From: Thermococci archaeon
GTDB lineage: Archaea > Methanobacteriota_B > Thermococci > Methanofastidiosales > B48-G16
DNA: 5,439 bases
Assembly (NCBI GenBank): GCA_003660605.1
Contig: QMUN01000071.1
Span: 1 to 5,439 of the forward strand
Direction of reading: 5' to 3'
Shown: positions 1 to 5,251 of the stretch, piece by piece
How positions within the stretch are numbered: the stretch's first letter is position 1
How the letters are laid out: each line of letters begins with the position of its first letter
The notes under the pieces: generated by a model
The model's database searches: none
Told to the model about the DNA's origin: nothing
What the model saw: the letters and a program-made list of their open reading frames with translations, nothing else
Made by a program: the position numbers and the translations under genes

Positions 1-324
1 AAGCTGTAAAGCATATCCGCAGGCATAAATAGAGTGATACGTACCGCTGATCCATATTGTGCCGTTAGGTTTCAGTACTTTTTTACATGCTTTTATCCAT
101 TGGAGATGAAAATTAAAATCTTCTTTAATTCCTCTGCTCACATCCCATTCTCCCTTGTTTACAGGAGCCCTCTTTCCAGATTGGCATGTAAAACCATTAT
201 TGGAAAGATTGTAAGGAGGATCAGCAAATATCATGTCTATCTTTTCTGGTAGCTCTTTGAGGATATCGAGACAGTTGCCAAGATAAAGTTTAAAGTTACC
301 CTGATCATAATATGGATTTATCAT
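1..324 (-). CDS. DpnA-like beta-class DNA methyltransferase, N-terminal part (cut by window edge)
   Basis: This is the first 108 codons of a SAM-dependent DNA amino-methyltransferase running off the left edge. Seen: the protein opens MINPYYDQGNFKLYLGN, then the catalytic motif IV ADPPYNLSNNG with DPPY at residues 35-38, then a VNKGEWD stretch near 57-63, and a KVLKPNGTIWISGTYHSIY strand-loop near 85-103. Family knowledge: in the beta group (DpnA/M.DpnIIB, M.HinfI, CcrM) motif IV comes first and the SAM-binding FxGxG motif lies at the C-terminus, so its absence here is expected from the truncation. The DPPYxLSNxG, VxKGxWD and WISGxxHxIY blocks closely recall DpnA, which adds N6-methyl to adenine in GATC; GATC specificity is therefore inferred, not shown. 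The ATG overlaps the stop of the upstream methyltransferase gene (ATGA), and GGAAGGG lies just ahead as a weak ribosome site. No restriction endonuclease is visible; one could lie beyond the edge. Confidence 0.9.
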   Translation of the reverse strand, partial: MINPYYDQGNFKLYLGNCLDILKELPEKIDMIFADPPYNLSNNGFTCQSGKRAPVNKGEWDVSRGIKEDFNFHLQWIKACKKVLKPNGTIWISGTYHSIYACGYALQL

Positions 325-1097
325 GGGTATCCCTTCCGTGCGATCATCAATACAGTCTTGGAATAGTGGCCCATTCCATTTTTCTCTATGCCATACCCAA
401 ATTTAGCCCATACTTCCTCAAAAGTGGGAGTTTTACGTCCATAGATCTTGGGAACATTATCGCAGGCAAACTCTATCTCTTCTTTCGCTTGTTTTGGAGT
501 CAGTTTCTTACCGGTAAAGTAATTCGTTTTCGAGATCAATGTAAATCCCGCTTCTTTAAGCATATTTTCATACTCCCTACCACTTAACCACGTTGCATTG
601 CAGATATAAGAAAACACCTCCACCTCTATTTTCTGAGCTTCTGTTTCCATCTCTTCTGGAGGCATCACCACAAAGCAGAAGTATCCTTCAGGTTTTAGAA
701 TGCGATAGACTTCATGGAATGTTTTGTAAACCCCATCTTTACCCCTCGTCATGTGTATATCTTCCAATCCCAAGAAATTAACAACAATATCAAAACTTCC
801 ATCGGAAAAACTCATTTTAGATGCGTTCATCTGGGTAATTTCTATACAGCTATACTTTTTTACATTCTTCTTTGCATTGAGAACATCACTTTGAGAGATA
901 TCAATCCCAATAATCTTAAGATTTTTTTCCAATTTTGCAATCTCAATTGCAAAGTATCCATAGCCTGTAGCAAGATCGAGGATCGACATATTCTGTTCTA
1001 CAGGAAGAGCATACGCTATTTTTTTACGTAAATTATCGAGTTTTGGAAAATAATCCTCATATTCTTCATCTGACAGATACTCCTCGATCATGTACAT
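321..1097 (-). CDS. Class I SAM-dependent methyltransferase (Methyltransf_11/UbiE-like), substrate unknown
   Basis: A 258-residue protein with a Rossmann methyltransferase fold. Seen: motif I ILDLATGYGYFAIEIAK at 39-55 (glycine loop 45-47), an acidic strand end GIDIS at 64-68 whose D66 should bind the SAM ribose, motif NASKMSFSDGSFDIVV at 91-106, and the post-motif helix-strand RILKPEGYF at 132-140. The C-terminal third (about 195-245) is specific to this protein and gives no substrate clue. There is no NPPY or DPPY motif, so it is not an obvious nucleic-acid amino-methyltransferase; small molecules, lipids or proteins are all open. It is the first gene of the minus-strand pair and overlaps the DNA methyltransferase start by 4 bp. 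Two in-frame ATGs occur, at 1097 and 1091 (MYMIEE). There is no clear Shine-Dalgarno site. The TATA box centred near 1117 would start transcription near 1091, so a leaderless mRNA beginning at the second Met is plausible. Confidence 0.85.
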   Translation of the reverse strand: MYMIEEYLSDEEYEDYFPKLDNLRKKIAYALPVEQNMSILDLATGYGYFAIEIAKLEKNLKIIGIDISQSDVLNAKKNVKKYSCIEITQMNASKMSFSDGSFDIVVNFLGLEDIHMTRGKDGVYKTFHEVYRILKPEGYFCFVVMPPEEMETEAQKIEVEVFSYICNATWLSGREYENMLKEAGFTLISKTNYFTGKKLTPKQAKEEIEFACDNVPKIYGRKTPTFEEVWAKFGYGIEKNGMGHYSKTVLMIARKGYP

Positions 1098-1102
1098 GTA
1101 TC

Positions 1103-1130
1103 AATCTTAAAACTTATATATTTTGTGAAT
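1103..1130. promoter_or_regulatory. Shared TATA box of the divergent pair
   Basis: The interval between the divergent genes is short and has one clear TATA element, TTATATAT at 1114-1121. Read on the plus strand it is preceded by TTAAAAC, a possible BRE, and predicts a start near 1143, giving a leader of about 24 nt for the gene at 1167. Read on the minus strand it is TATATAAG preceded by CACAAAA and predicts a start near 1091, at the second Met codon of the methyltransferase. A 10-bp perfect palindrome CATGTACATG at 1089-1098 covers both minus-strand ATGs and could be an operator or chance. The positions are seen; the promoter role is inferred from usual archaeal spacing (TATA centre about 26 bp before the start site). 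Confidence 0.55.
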
Positions 1131-1166
1131 CCAAAAACTAATAAAATTCAATATGAATTGTATATT

Positions 1167-1856
1167 ATGCCAATAGATTTAGACTTTATAGTACAGGATA
1201 AGAGAAGTGGTTCCTCAAAAATAATAAAAAATACTCTGAAACTACTTAAAAAAGTGAAAGAGGAGGAAAGAGTTGAGATATGCAAAAAAATAGTAAATGT
1301 ACACAGTTCCATGTCAGGTTTAAAGTTTATCATGGAGTCTCTTAGGATAAATCCAGAAATTGATATATTAATTAACAAATTTGAAGAAATGAACTCAAAA
1401 ACATCGGAAAATCTGGAAAAGATTGTTGAAGGAAAAACTGTGACAGTGTTGAGCAGAAGCCATATCGTTGAAAGAGGGCTGACAAAAACAAAGAAGATCA
1501 ACATTCTTGAATCAAAGCCTGAAAAAGAAGGAATTGACACTGCAAGGTGGCTGGAAGAGCAAGGAAAAAATGTGGAAATATACTACGATGCATTTATGGG
1601 GTATGCTGTTAAGAACTGTGATATAGTTGTTGTCGGTGCTGATTCTTTATTAAAAACAGGTTTCGTCAATAAAACAGGGACGCTTCCACTGGCTCTGACA
1701 GCTAAGCATTTCTGTAGAGAATTTTATGTTGCAGCTCCTTCATACAAATTCAGCGATGAGTATCCAGAACTCGATAAAAACTTTGAGTTCATTCCAAAGG
1801 AACTTGTCACTTTATTCATCTGGGAAGGCGGAGCCAAGAACTTACCTTCACTGTGA
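1167..1856 (+). CDS. eIF-2B alpha/beta/delta family protein (IF-2B-like), probably not an isomerase
   Basis: A 229-residue member of the fold shared by eIF-2B regulatory subunits, ribose-1,5-bisphosphate isomerase and methylthioribose-1-phosphate isomerase. Seen: DKRSGSSKI near 11-19 of the N-terminal helical part, a nucleotide-fold start TVTVLSRSHIVERGL at 91-105, ESKPEKEG at 115-122, VVVGADSLLKTGFVNKTGT at 154-172 with the family Asp in GAD (D159), FYVAAPSYKF at 186-195, and a C-terminal ELVTLFIWEGG. Family knowledge: the isomerases use a Cys in a THC motif plus this Asp. Here the THC position reads SRS, like eIF-2B subunits, so isomerase activity is doubtful. It is short against about 300-330 residues for typical archaeal members, mainly in the helical part. 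ATG 1167 is preferred over GTG 1125 because the GTG lies upstream of the predicted transcription start and adds 14 residues with no family match. No Shine-Dalgarno site is visible. Confidence 0.82.
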   Translation: MPIDLDFIVQDKRSGSSKIIKNTLKLLKKVKEEERVEICKKIVNVHSSMSGLKFIMESLRINPEIDILINKFEEMNSKTSENLEKIVEGKTVTVLSRSHIVERGLTKTKKINILESKPEKEGIDTARWLEEQGKNVEIYYDAFMGYAVKNCDIVVVGADSLLKTGFVNKTGTLPLALTAKHFCREFYVAAPSYKFSDEYPELDKNFEFIPKELVTLFIWEGGAKNLPSL

Positions 1857-1870
1857 GTAATTGTGACAAG

Positions 1871-1901
1871 ATATTTATACCCAGATTTCTTCTTAAAGTT
1901 A
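1871..1901 (+). promoter_or_regulatory. Candidate promoter of ipk-gltX, leaderless
   Basis: The 44-bp gap after the eIF-2B-like gene contains ATATTTATA at 1871-1879, preceded by GACAAG. Its centre is about 26 bp before the ATG at 1901, the normal distance from an archaeal TATA box to the transcription start. Together with the lack of any Shine-Dalgarno site before this ATG (TTCTTAAAGTT), this suggests a leaderless transcript starting at or next to the start codon. The box sequence is only a fair match, and read-through from the upstream gene is equally possible. Confidence 0.45.
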
Positions 1902-2659
1902 TGATTATTGTAAAAGCCGGAGGCTCCGCAATTACAGATAAACTCAGACCTTATACTCCGAGAATATACGTAATGGAGCTTATAGCTGATCAGTTAAAAG
2001 ATATTGCGGATTCAATTATTTTAGTTCATGGAGGAGGATCATTCGGCCATTTTCCTGCTAAAAAATATAGGCTTAATGAAGGATATATGTCTCCTGAACA
2101 GATAAAAGGATTTTCAAAAACAAAAGAGAAAATGGAAGTTCTGAATAATATTTTTATAAAAATCCTAAATCAGAAAGTCAATGCAGTTCCAATTCAGAGT
2201 TCTGCATGCATAATAACGAAAAATAAAGAGATATTCAAGTTTTTTTCAGAGCCCATATCAAAGATAATAAGTTTTGGAGCGATACCTGTACTTTACGGCG
2301 ATACAGTTTTTGATGAAAAACTTGGATTCTGCATCCTTTCTGGAGATAAGATTATATACGAACTTTCAAGAATTTTTAAACCTGAAAAGATAATATTCGG
2401 AACAGATGTGGATGGGATATACGATAAGGATCCAAAAAAATATAAGGATGCAGAGCTCATAAAGGAGTTATCCATTAAAGAATTTTCCATTGATATTGGT
2501 GATATTGACGACGTTACTGGGGGGATGAAAGGAAAGCTTGAGGAGATAAAGAGAATGGTAAAGCTTGGCATAGAGGTGGATATAATAAATATTACGGAGA
2601 AAGGAAGAATTCTTGAAGCTTTAGACAAAGATTTTAAAGGAACGAGGATATCGCCATGA
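1901..2659 (+). CDS. ipk: Isopentenyl phosphate kinase
   Basis: A 252-residue amino-acid-kinase-fold enzyme that phosphorylates isopentenyl phosphate with ATP to isopentenyl diphosphate, the last step of the archaeal alternative mevalonate pathway feeding ether-lipid synthesis in the cytoplasm. Seen: MIIVKAGGSAITDK at 1-14 with K5 and K14 in the expected ATP/phosphate positions, LVHGGGSFGH at 41-50 whose final His (H50) matches the catalytic His that marks IPKs (His60 in the Methanocaldococcus enzyme), PVLYGD at 129-134, ILSGDK at 145-150, FGTDVDGIYDKDP at 166-178, and DVTGGMKGK at 204-212. Length is normal for the family. The frame is open back to GTG 1853, which overlaps the previous stop as GTGA. 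ATG 1901 is chosen because the kinase strand begins exactly there and the 16 extra residues match nothing in the fold. It overlaps gltX by ATGA. Farnesyl phosphate kinase activity cannot be excluded from sequence. Confidence 0.95.
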   Translation: MIIVKAGGSAITDKLRPYTPRIYVMELIADQLKDIADSIILVHGGGSFGHFPAKKYRLNEGYMSPEQIKGFSKTKEKMEVLNNIFIKILNQKVNAVPIQSSACIITKNKEIFKFFSEPISKIISFGAIPVLYGDTVFDEKLGFCILSGDKIIYELSRIFKPEKIIFGTDVDGIYDKDPKKYKDAELIKELSIKEFSIDIGDIDDVTGGMKGKLEEIKRMVKLGIEVDIINITEKGRILEALDKDFKGTRISP

Positions 2660-4308
2660 TAAAAAAACATGTTTTGATAAACGCGTTGGAGCATAAGGGC
2701 AAAGCAGCCCCAAAGGCTGTTCTCGGCAAGGTACTATCCGAAAATAAGGAATTGAAAACTAAAATCCCTGAAACTTTAAAAGAAATAGAAAAAATCGTAA
2801 AAGAGATAAACGCTCTCTCTATTGAAGATCAGAAAAAACTTTTAGAGGATGTATATCCAGAGTACTTTGAAAAAAAGAAGGTAAAGAAGATAAAGGAACT
2901 TCCAGATCTACCGCACTCAGAAAATGTCGTCACAAGACTCCCTCCAGAGCCTAACGGTTATATACATATTGGTCATGGATTGTCCTTCTTTTTTAACTGG
3001 TACTATGCAAGGAGGTACAATGGTAGAGTTATCCTCCGTTTCGATGACACAAACCCATCAAAAGAAAAAAAAGAGTATTATGACAGTATAAAAGAGGATC
3101 TCAGATGGCTCAAGATCGACTGGGATACTGAGAGACGTGAAAGCGATAATATAGAAATATATTATTATTACGCAGAAGAGATTATAAAAAAAGGAAAAGC
3201 TTACATCTGCGAATGCGATGGAGAAAAGATACATAAAGACAGGTTTGAGATGAGAGAGTGTAAATGTAGAGAGAGATCTATAGATGAAAATCTAAAGCTC
3301 TTTAATCTTTTAAAAGAAGGAAAGATTAAGGCTGTATTAAGATTAAAGGGGGATATGAAATCCCAGAATACCTCTATGAGAGATCCCACCCTGTTCAGGA
3401 TAAATCTGGATCCACATCCGATCGTAGGAAAAAGATACAAACTCTGGCCTTTGTACGATTTTGCATGCGCGATAGAAGATGCAGAGGTAACGCATGTTTT
3501 GAGAGATAACGAATTTCAGTTCAGGATAGAGGTTCAAAACTATATAAGGGACTGCCTGAATTTGAAGCAACCTTTTATTAAACATTATTCACGGTTCGGT
3601 GTAAAAGGCACACCCACGGCAAAGAGAAAAATAAGACCACTTATAGAGGAGAATATAGTTAAGGGATGGGACGATGTTAGATTAGTTACGATCCGGGGAT
3701 TGAAGAGAAGGGGAATTCTTCCTGAGACAATTCACGAACTGGGAAAGGAGATAGGTCTTTCAACGGCAGAGCCTGTGATAGACTGGAGCATCATTGAGTC
3801 CATAAACAGAAAGCTTTTAGATCCAGTTACAAAAAGATACTTCTTTGTCGGAAATCCAAAAGAGCTACTGGTGAAAAACGCTCCTGAGAAGGAAATAAAA
3901 CTTAAAATGCACCCCACTGAAAACTTGGGTGAAAGAACTTTGAAGGTCGGTAAAAAATTCTTTATACCCGATGTAAAAGAGAAGGAGATAAGACTGAAAG
4001 ACCTTTATAATGTAAAAATTTTGGAAATAGGAGATAAGATCGTAGGAGAGTACGTAGACAAAAATTTGAAAAATATAAAAAAACTTCAGTGGGTACCCGA
4101 AGAATACTGTAATGTAGAAATTTTAGTCCCAGATCTTCTTTTTATAGATGATAAGTTAAATCCCGATAGTTTGAAAACTGTATACGGCGTTGCAGAGAAG
4201 AATATTGAGTCTCTATGCATAGGCGAGATAATCCAGTTCGAAAGATTTGGTTTCTGCAGACTGGATGAGAAAAATAAGGTATACAAATTTATTTTTACTC
4301 ACAGGTGA
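2656..4308 (+). CDS. gltX: Glutamyl-tRNA synthetase, archaeal type
   Basis: A 550-residue class I aminoacyl-tRNA synthetase that attaches glutamate to tRNA(Glu) using ATP. Seen: an archaeal N-terminal helical extension (1-85), the catalytic start TRLPPEPNGYIHIGHGLS with HIGH at 104-107, RFDDTNP at 128-134, a paired CxC...CxC (C185, C187, C202, C204) that could bind zinc, LWPLYDFACAIEDAEVTHVLRDNE near 263-286, the KMSKS-equivalent loop GTPTAKRKIRPL at 318-329, TIRGLKRRGI at 345-354, and a C-terminal beta-barrel region from about 413 shared with GlnRS, as expected for anticodon binding in the archaeal/eukaryal branch. In the KMSKS-equivalent loop, Ala322 stands where Ser is usual. Archaeal GluRS may be discriminating, or may also charge tRNA(Gln) for the amidotransferase route; the sequence alone does not decide. 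The start is supported by the ATGA overlap with ipk and by GAGG eight bases upstream. Confidence 0.96.
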   Translation: MIKKHVLINALEHKGKAAPKAVLGKVLSENKELKTKIPETLKEIEKIVKEINALSIEDQKKLLEDVYPEYFEKKKVKKIKELPDLPHSENVVTRLPPEPNGYIHIGHGLSFFFNWYYARRYNGRVILRFDDTNPSKEKKEYYDSIKEDLRWLKIDWDTERRESDNIEIYYYYAEEIIKKGKAYICECDGEKIHKDRFEMRECKCRERSIDENLKLFNLLKEGKIKAVLRLKGDMKSQNTSMRDPTLFRINLDPHPIVGKRYKLWPLYDFACAIEDAEVTHVLRDNEFQFRIEVQNYIRDCLNLKQPFIKHYSRFGVKGTPTAKRKIRPLIEENIVKGWDDVRLVTIRGLKRRGILPETIHELGKEIGLSTAEPVIDWSIIESINRKLLDPVTKRYFFVGNPKELLVKNAPEKEIKLKMHPTENLGERTLKVGKKFFIPDVKEKEIRLKDLYNVKILEIGDKIVGEYVDKNLKNIKKLQWVPEEYCNVEILVPDLLFIDDKLNPDSLKTVYGVAEKNIESLCIGEIIQFERFGFCRLDEKNKVYKFIFTHR

Positions 4309-4353
4309 CCCAAAGATTTATAAAAATCTTATGAAATCTACTCTTAGGTGATC
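4309..4353 (+). promoter_or_regulatory. Promoter and Shine-Dalgarno site ahead of the gene at 4372
   Basis: Just after the gltX stop is CCAAAGA (4309-4316, BRE-like) followed by TTTATAAA (4317-4324), a good archaeal TATA box predicting a start near 4346. A perfect 7-bp inverted repeat AAGATTT/AAATCTT (4313-4319 and 4324-4330) is centred on the box, so a bound regulator would hide it. AGGTGATC at 4346-4353 pairs fully with the usual archaeal 16S 3' end. It lies 19 bases ahead of the GTG at 4372, farther than normal, but 6 bases before an in-frame ATA at 4360 and 10 before the ATG of a two-codon frame at 4364. Confidence 0.65.
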
Positions 4354-4371
4354 TGAATAATACATGCCCTA

Positions 4372-5073
4372 GTGTATATAGAAGTACAGAGCAATGAAGA
4401 GGCCATAGTACATCCAGCTCTTGAAAAAGCATTAAATGATATAAAAAGTGCAGGTATTGAAATAATAAATAGTAATATAGAAGATGTCATTGAGGAGGAA
4501 GATATATACTCGAGTGTTCTTGAGATGGAAATAAAAACAGATTTCAGAAAATATGTGAAAATGGCGATGATCTATTCCCCCACGTCTATACACGTACTGG
4601 AAGGCAACGTTCTCCTTGAAAAAAAAGAATTCTTAGAGATACTCGGAGATGTGTCGAATATGGTGGGCAAACTGATGAAAGATTTTGAAATGATGTTTAA
4701 AATTCTTCCTACAAAAACTAAAAGAGTTATGGATGAAGAGAAGGATTATATACCTCTAACCATTTTTTGCAACGTAAAAGGTGATGAAGAAAAAATCAGG
4801 GAACAGGCAGAGCTTGTTTTTGCAGACTCGAGAGCTTATATAAGTAAGATGAAGATCAGGGAGGCAGGTAAGGATAATCTTATCCTTGCCATAGAAGGAA
4901 ATTTCCCAGATGCAGAATCTATATTTGAAACAGCAGCTAAGATGACACCAATAGCTTTTGCTACAGATATAGACGAGATAGAACTTTCCATGAGGGATAT
5001 ACAGGTCGTTGGGATGAGTTTATCCTCACTCACGTCAGAGATCGCTTTCAGAAAGATCTCAATGAATTTATGA
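4372..5073 (+). CDS. Conserved-looking hypothetical protein, not recognised
   Basis: A 233-residue soluble-looking protein that I cannot assign to a family. No signal peptide or membrane segment is visible, and there is a single Cys (C133). It reads as alternating helices and strands: an N-terminal strand-helix (MYIEVQSNEEA, then PALEKALNDIK at 15-25), an acidic stretch IEDVIEEEDIY at 36-46, a block MAMIYSPTSIHVLEGN at 64-79, a helix KEFLEILGDVSNMVGKLMKD at 85-104, a charged linker near 113-125, and a second half with IFCNVKGDEEKI at 131-142, KIREAGKDNLILAIEGNFPD at 161-180 and TPIAFATDIDEIELSM at 192-207. The coding character (codon use, composition) matches its neighbours. It has its own promoter and ends before a T-rich stretch, so it is probably monocistronic between gltX and the S-layer gene. 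GTG 4372 is the first standard start after the in-frame TGA at 4354-4356; the true start may be ATA 4360 (see findings). Confidence 0.75.
   Translation: MYIEVQSNEEAIVHPALEKALNDIKSAGIEIINSNIEDVIEEEDIYSSVLEMEIKTDFRKYVKMAMIYSPTSIHVLEGNVLLEKKEFLEILGDVSNMVGKLMKDFEMMFKILPTKTKRVMDEEKDYIPLTIFCNVKGDEEKIREQAELVFADSRAYISKMKIREAGKDNLILAIEGNFPDAESIFETAAKMTPIAFATDIDEIELSMRDIQVVGMSLSSLTSEIAFRKISMNL
4867..4890 (+). repeat. Inverted repeat inside the hypothetical gene
   Basis: GGTAAGGATA (4867-4876) and TATCCTTGCC (4881-4890) form a 10-bp stem with one G-U pair and a 4-base loop ATCT. It lies within codons for the AGKDNLILA stretch. It would be a stable hairpin in the mRNA; no function is evident and it may simply reflect codon choice. 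Confidence 0.5.
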
Positions 5074-5078
5074 TATTG

Positions 5079-5116
5079 TCTATTCCCCTTTCGTTGTTAG
5101 TCTATTTTATTTTGTA
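5079..5116 (+). terminator. T-rich stretch, likely terminator of the hypothetical gene
   Basis: Five bases after the TGA at 5071-5073 begins a pyrimidine- and T-rich stretch with several T runs, ending in TCTATTTTATTTTGTAT at 5101-5117. Archaeal RNA polymerase commonly stops at such T tracts without a hairpin. No stem is seen next to it. Confidence 0.5.
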
Positions 5117-5132
5117 TATTATAATTAAACCT

Positions 5133-5147
5133 TATTGATCATCAATA
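5133..5147. promoter_or_regulatory. 15-bp perfect inverted repeat, candidate regulator site upstream of the S-layer gene
   Basis: TATTGAT-C-ATCAATA is symmetric over all 15 positions around C5140 and contains a GATC. It sits about 35 bp upstream of the S-layer TATA box, a usual place for an archaeal activator. The role is inferred from symmetry and position only. Confidence 0.45.
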
Positions 5148-5173
5148 TTATCCATTCTATGTAGCTCTAATGA

Positions 5174-5189
5174 CCGAAAAGTTTATATA
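5174..5189 (+). promoter_or_regulatory. Strong BRE/TATA promoter of the S-layer gene
   Basis: CCGAAAAG (5174-5181) followed directly by TTTATATA (5182-5189) is close to an ideal archaeal BRE plus TATA box. The predicted transcription start is near 5211, giving a leader of about 41 nt. It is the best promoter match in the window, in keeping with the high expression expected for an S-layer protein. Confidence 0.85.
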
Positions 5190-5200
5190 GTAGTTTTTAC

Positions 5201-5220
5201 ATATTGCTCATCGACAATAT
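5201..5220. promoter_or_regulatory. Second TATTG/CAATA inverted repeat, over the predicted start site
   Basis: ATATTG (5201-5206) and CAATAT (5215-5220) are exact reverse complements separated by 8 bases and cover the predicted transcription start near 5211. The half-sites are the same TATTG/CAATA as in the palindrome at 5133-5147, but with a wider spacer. It could be an operator or the base of a small 5' hairpin; chance is possible in AT-rich DNA. Confidence 0.35.
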
Positions 5221-5238
5221 AAAAATAGAGTAAACAAT

Positions 5239-5245
5239 AGGTGAT
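5239..5245 (+). promoter_or_regulatory. Shine-Dalgarno site of the S-layer gene
   Basis: AGGTGAT pairs with the archaeal 16S 3' end and ends six bases before the ATG at 5252, which fixes the start. Confidence 0.85.
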
Positions 5246-5251
5246 ATAAAA

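Noticed and set aside
34..1031. Plus-strand open frames across 34-1031
   Set aside because: They are antisense to two clear methyltransferase genes, and their translations are rich in Phe, Ser, Tyr and Cys without any motif.
1..1097. Complete DpnII-type restriction-modification system
   Set aside because: Only one DNA methyltransferase fragment is visible; the neighbour at 321-1097 lacks DNA methyltransferase motifs and no endonuclease is in the window.
1125..1166. GTG start at 1125 for the eIF-2B-like gene
   Set aside because: It lies only a few bases after the TATA box, upstream of the predicted transcription start, and adds 14 residues without family match; ATG 1167 is a better start.
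1853..1900. GTG start at 1853 for ipk, overlapping the previous stop as GTGA
   Set aside because: The extra 16 residues precede the first kinase strand, which in the family starts at or next to the initiator Met; a TATA-like box also lies in this stretch. Translational coupling from here is not fully excluded.
5074..5251. Small RNA or tRNA gene behind the strong promoter at 5174-5189
   Set aside because: No cloverleaf or stable fold is evident, and the promoter is properly spaced to a leader with a Shine-Dalgarno site for the S-layer gene.
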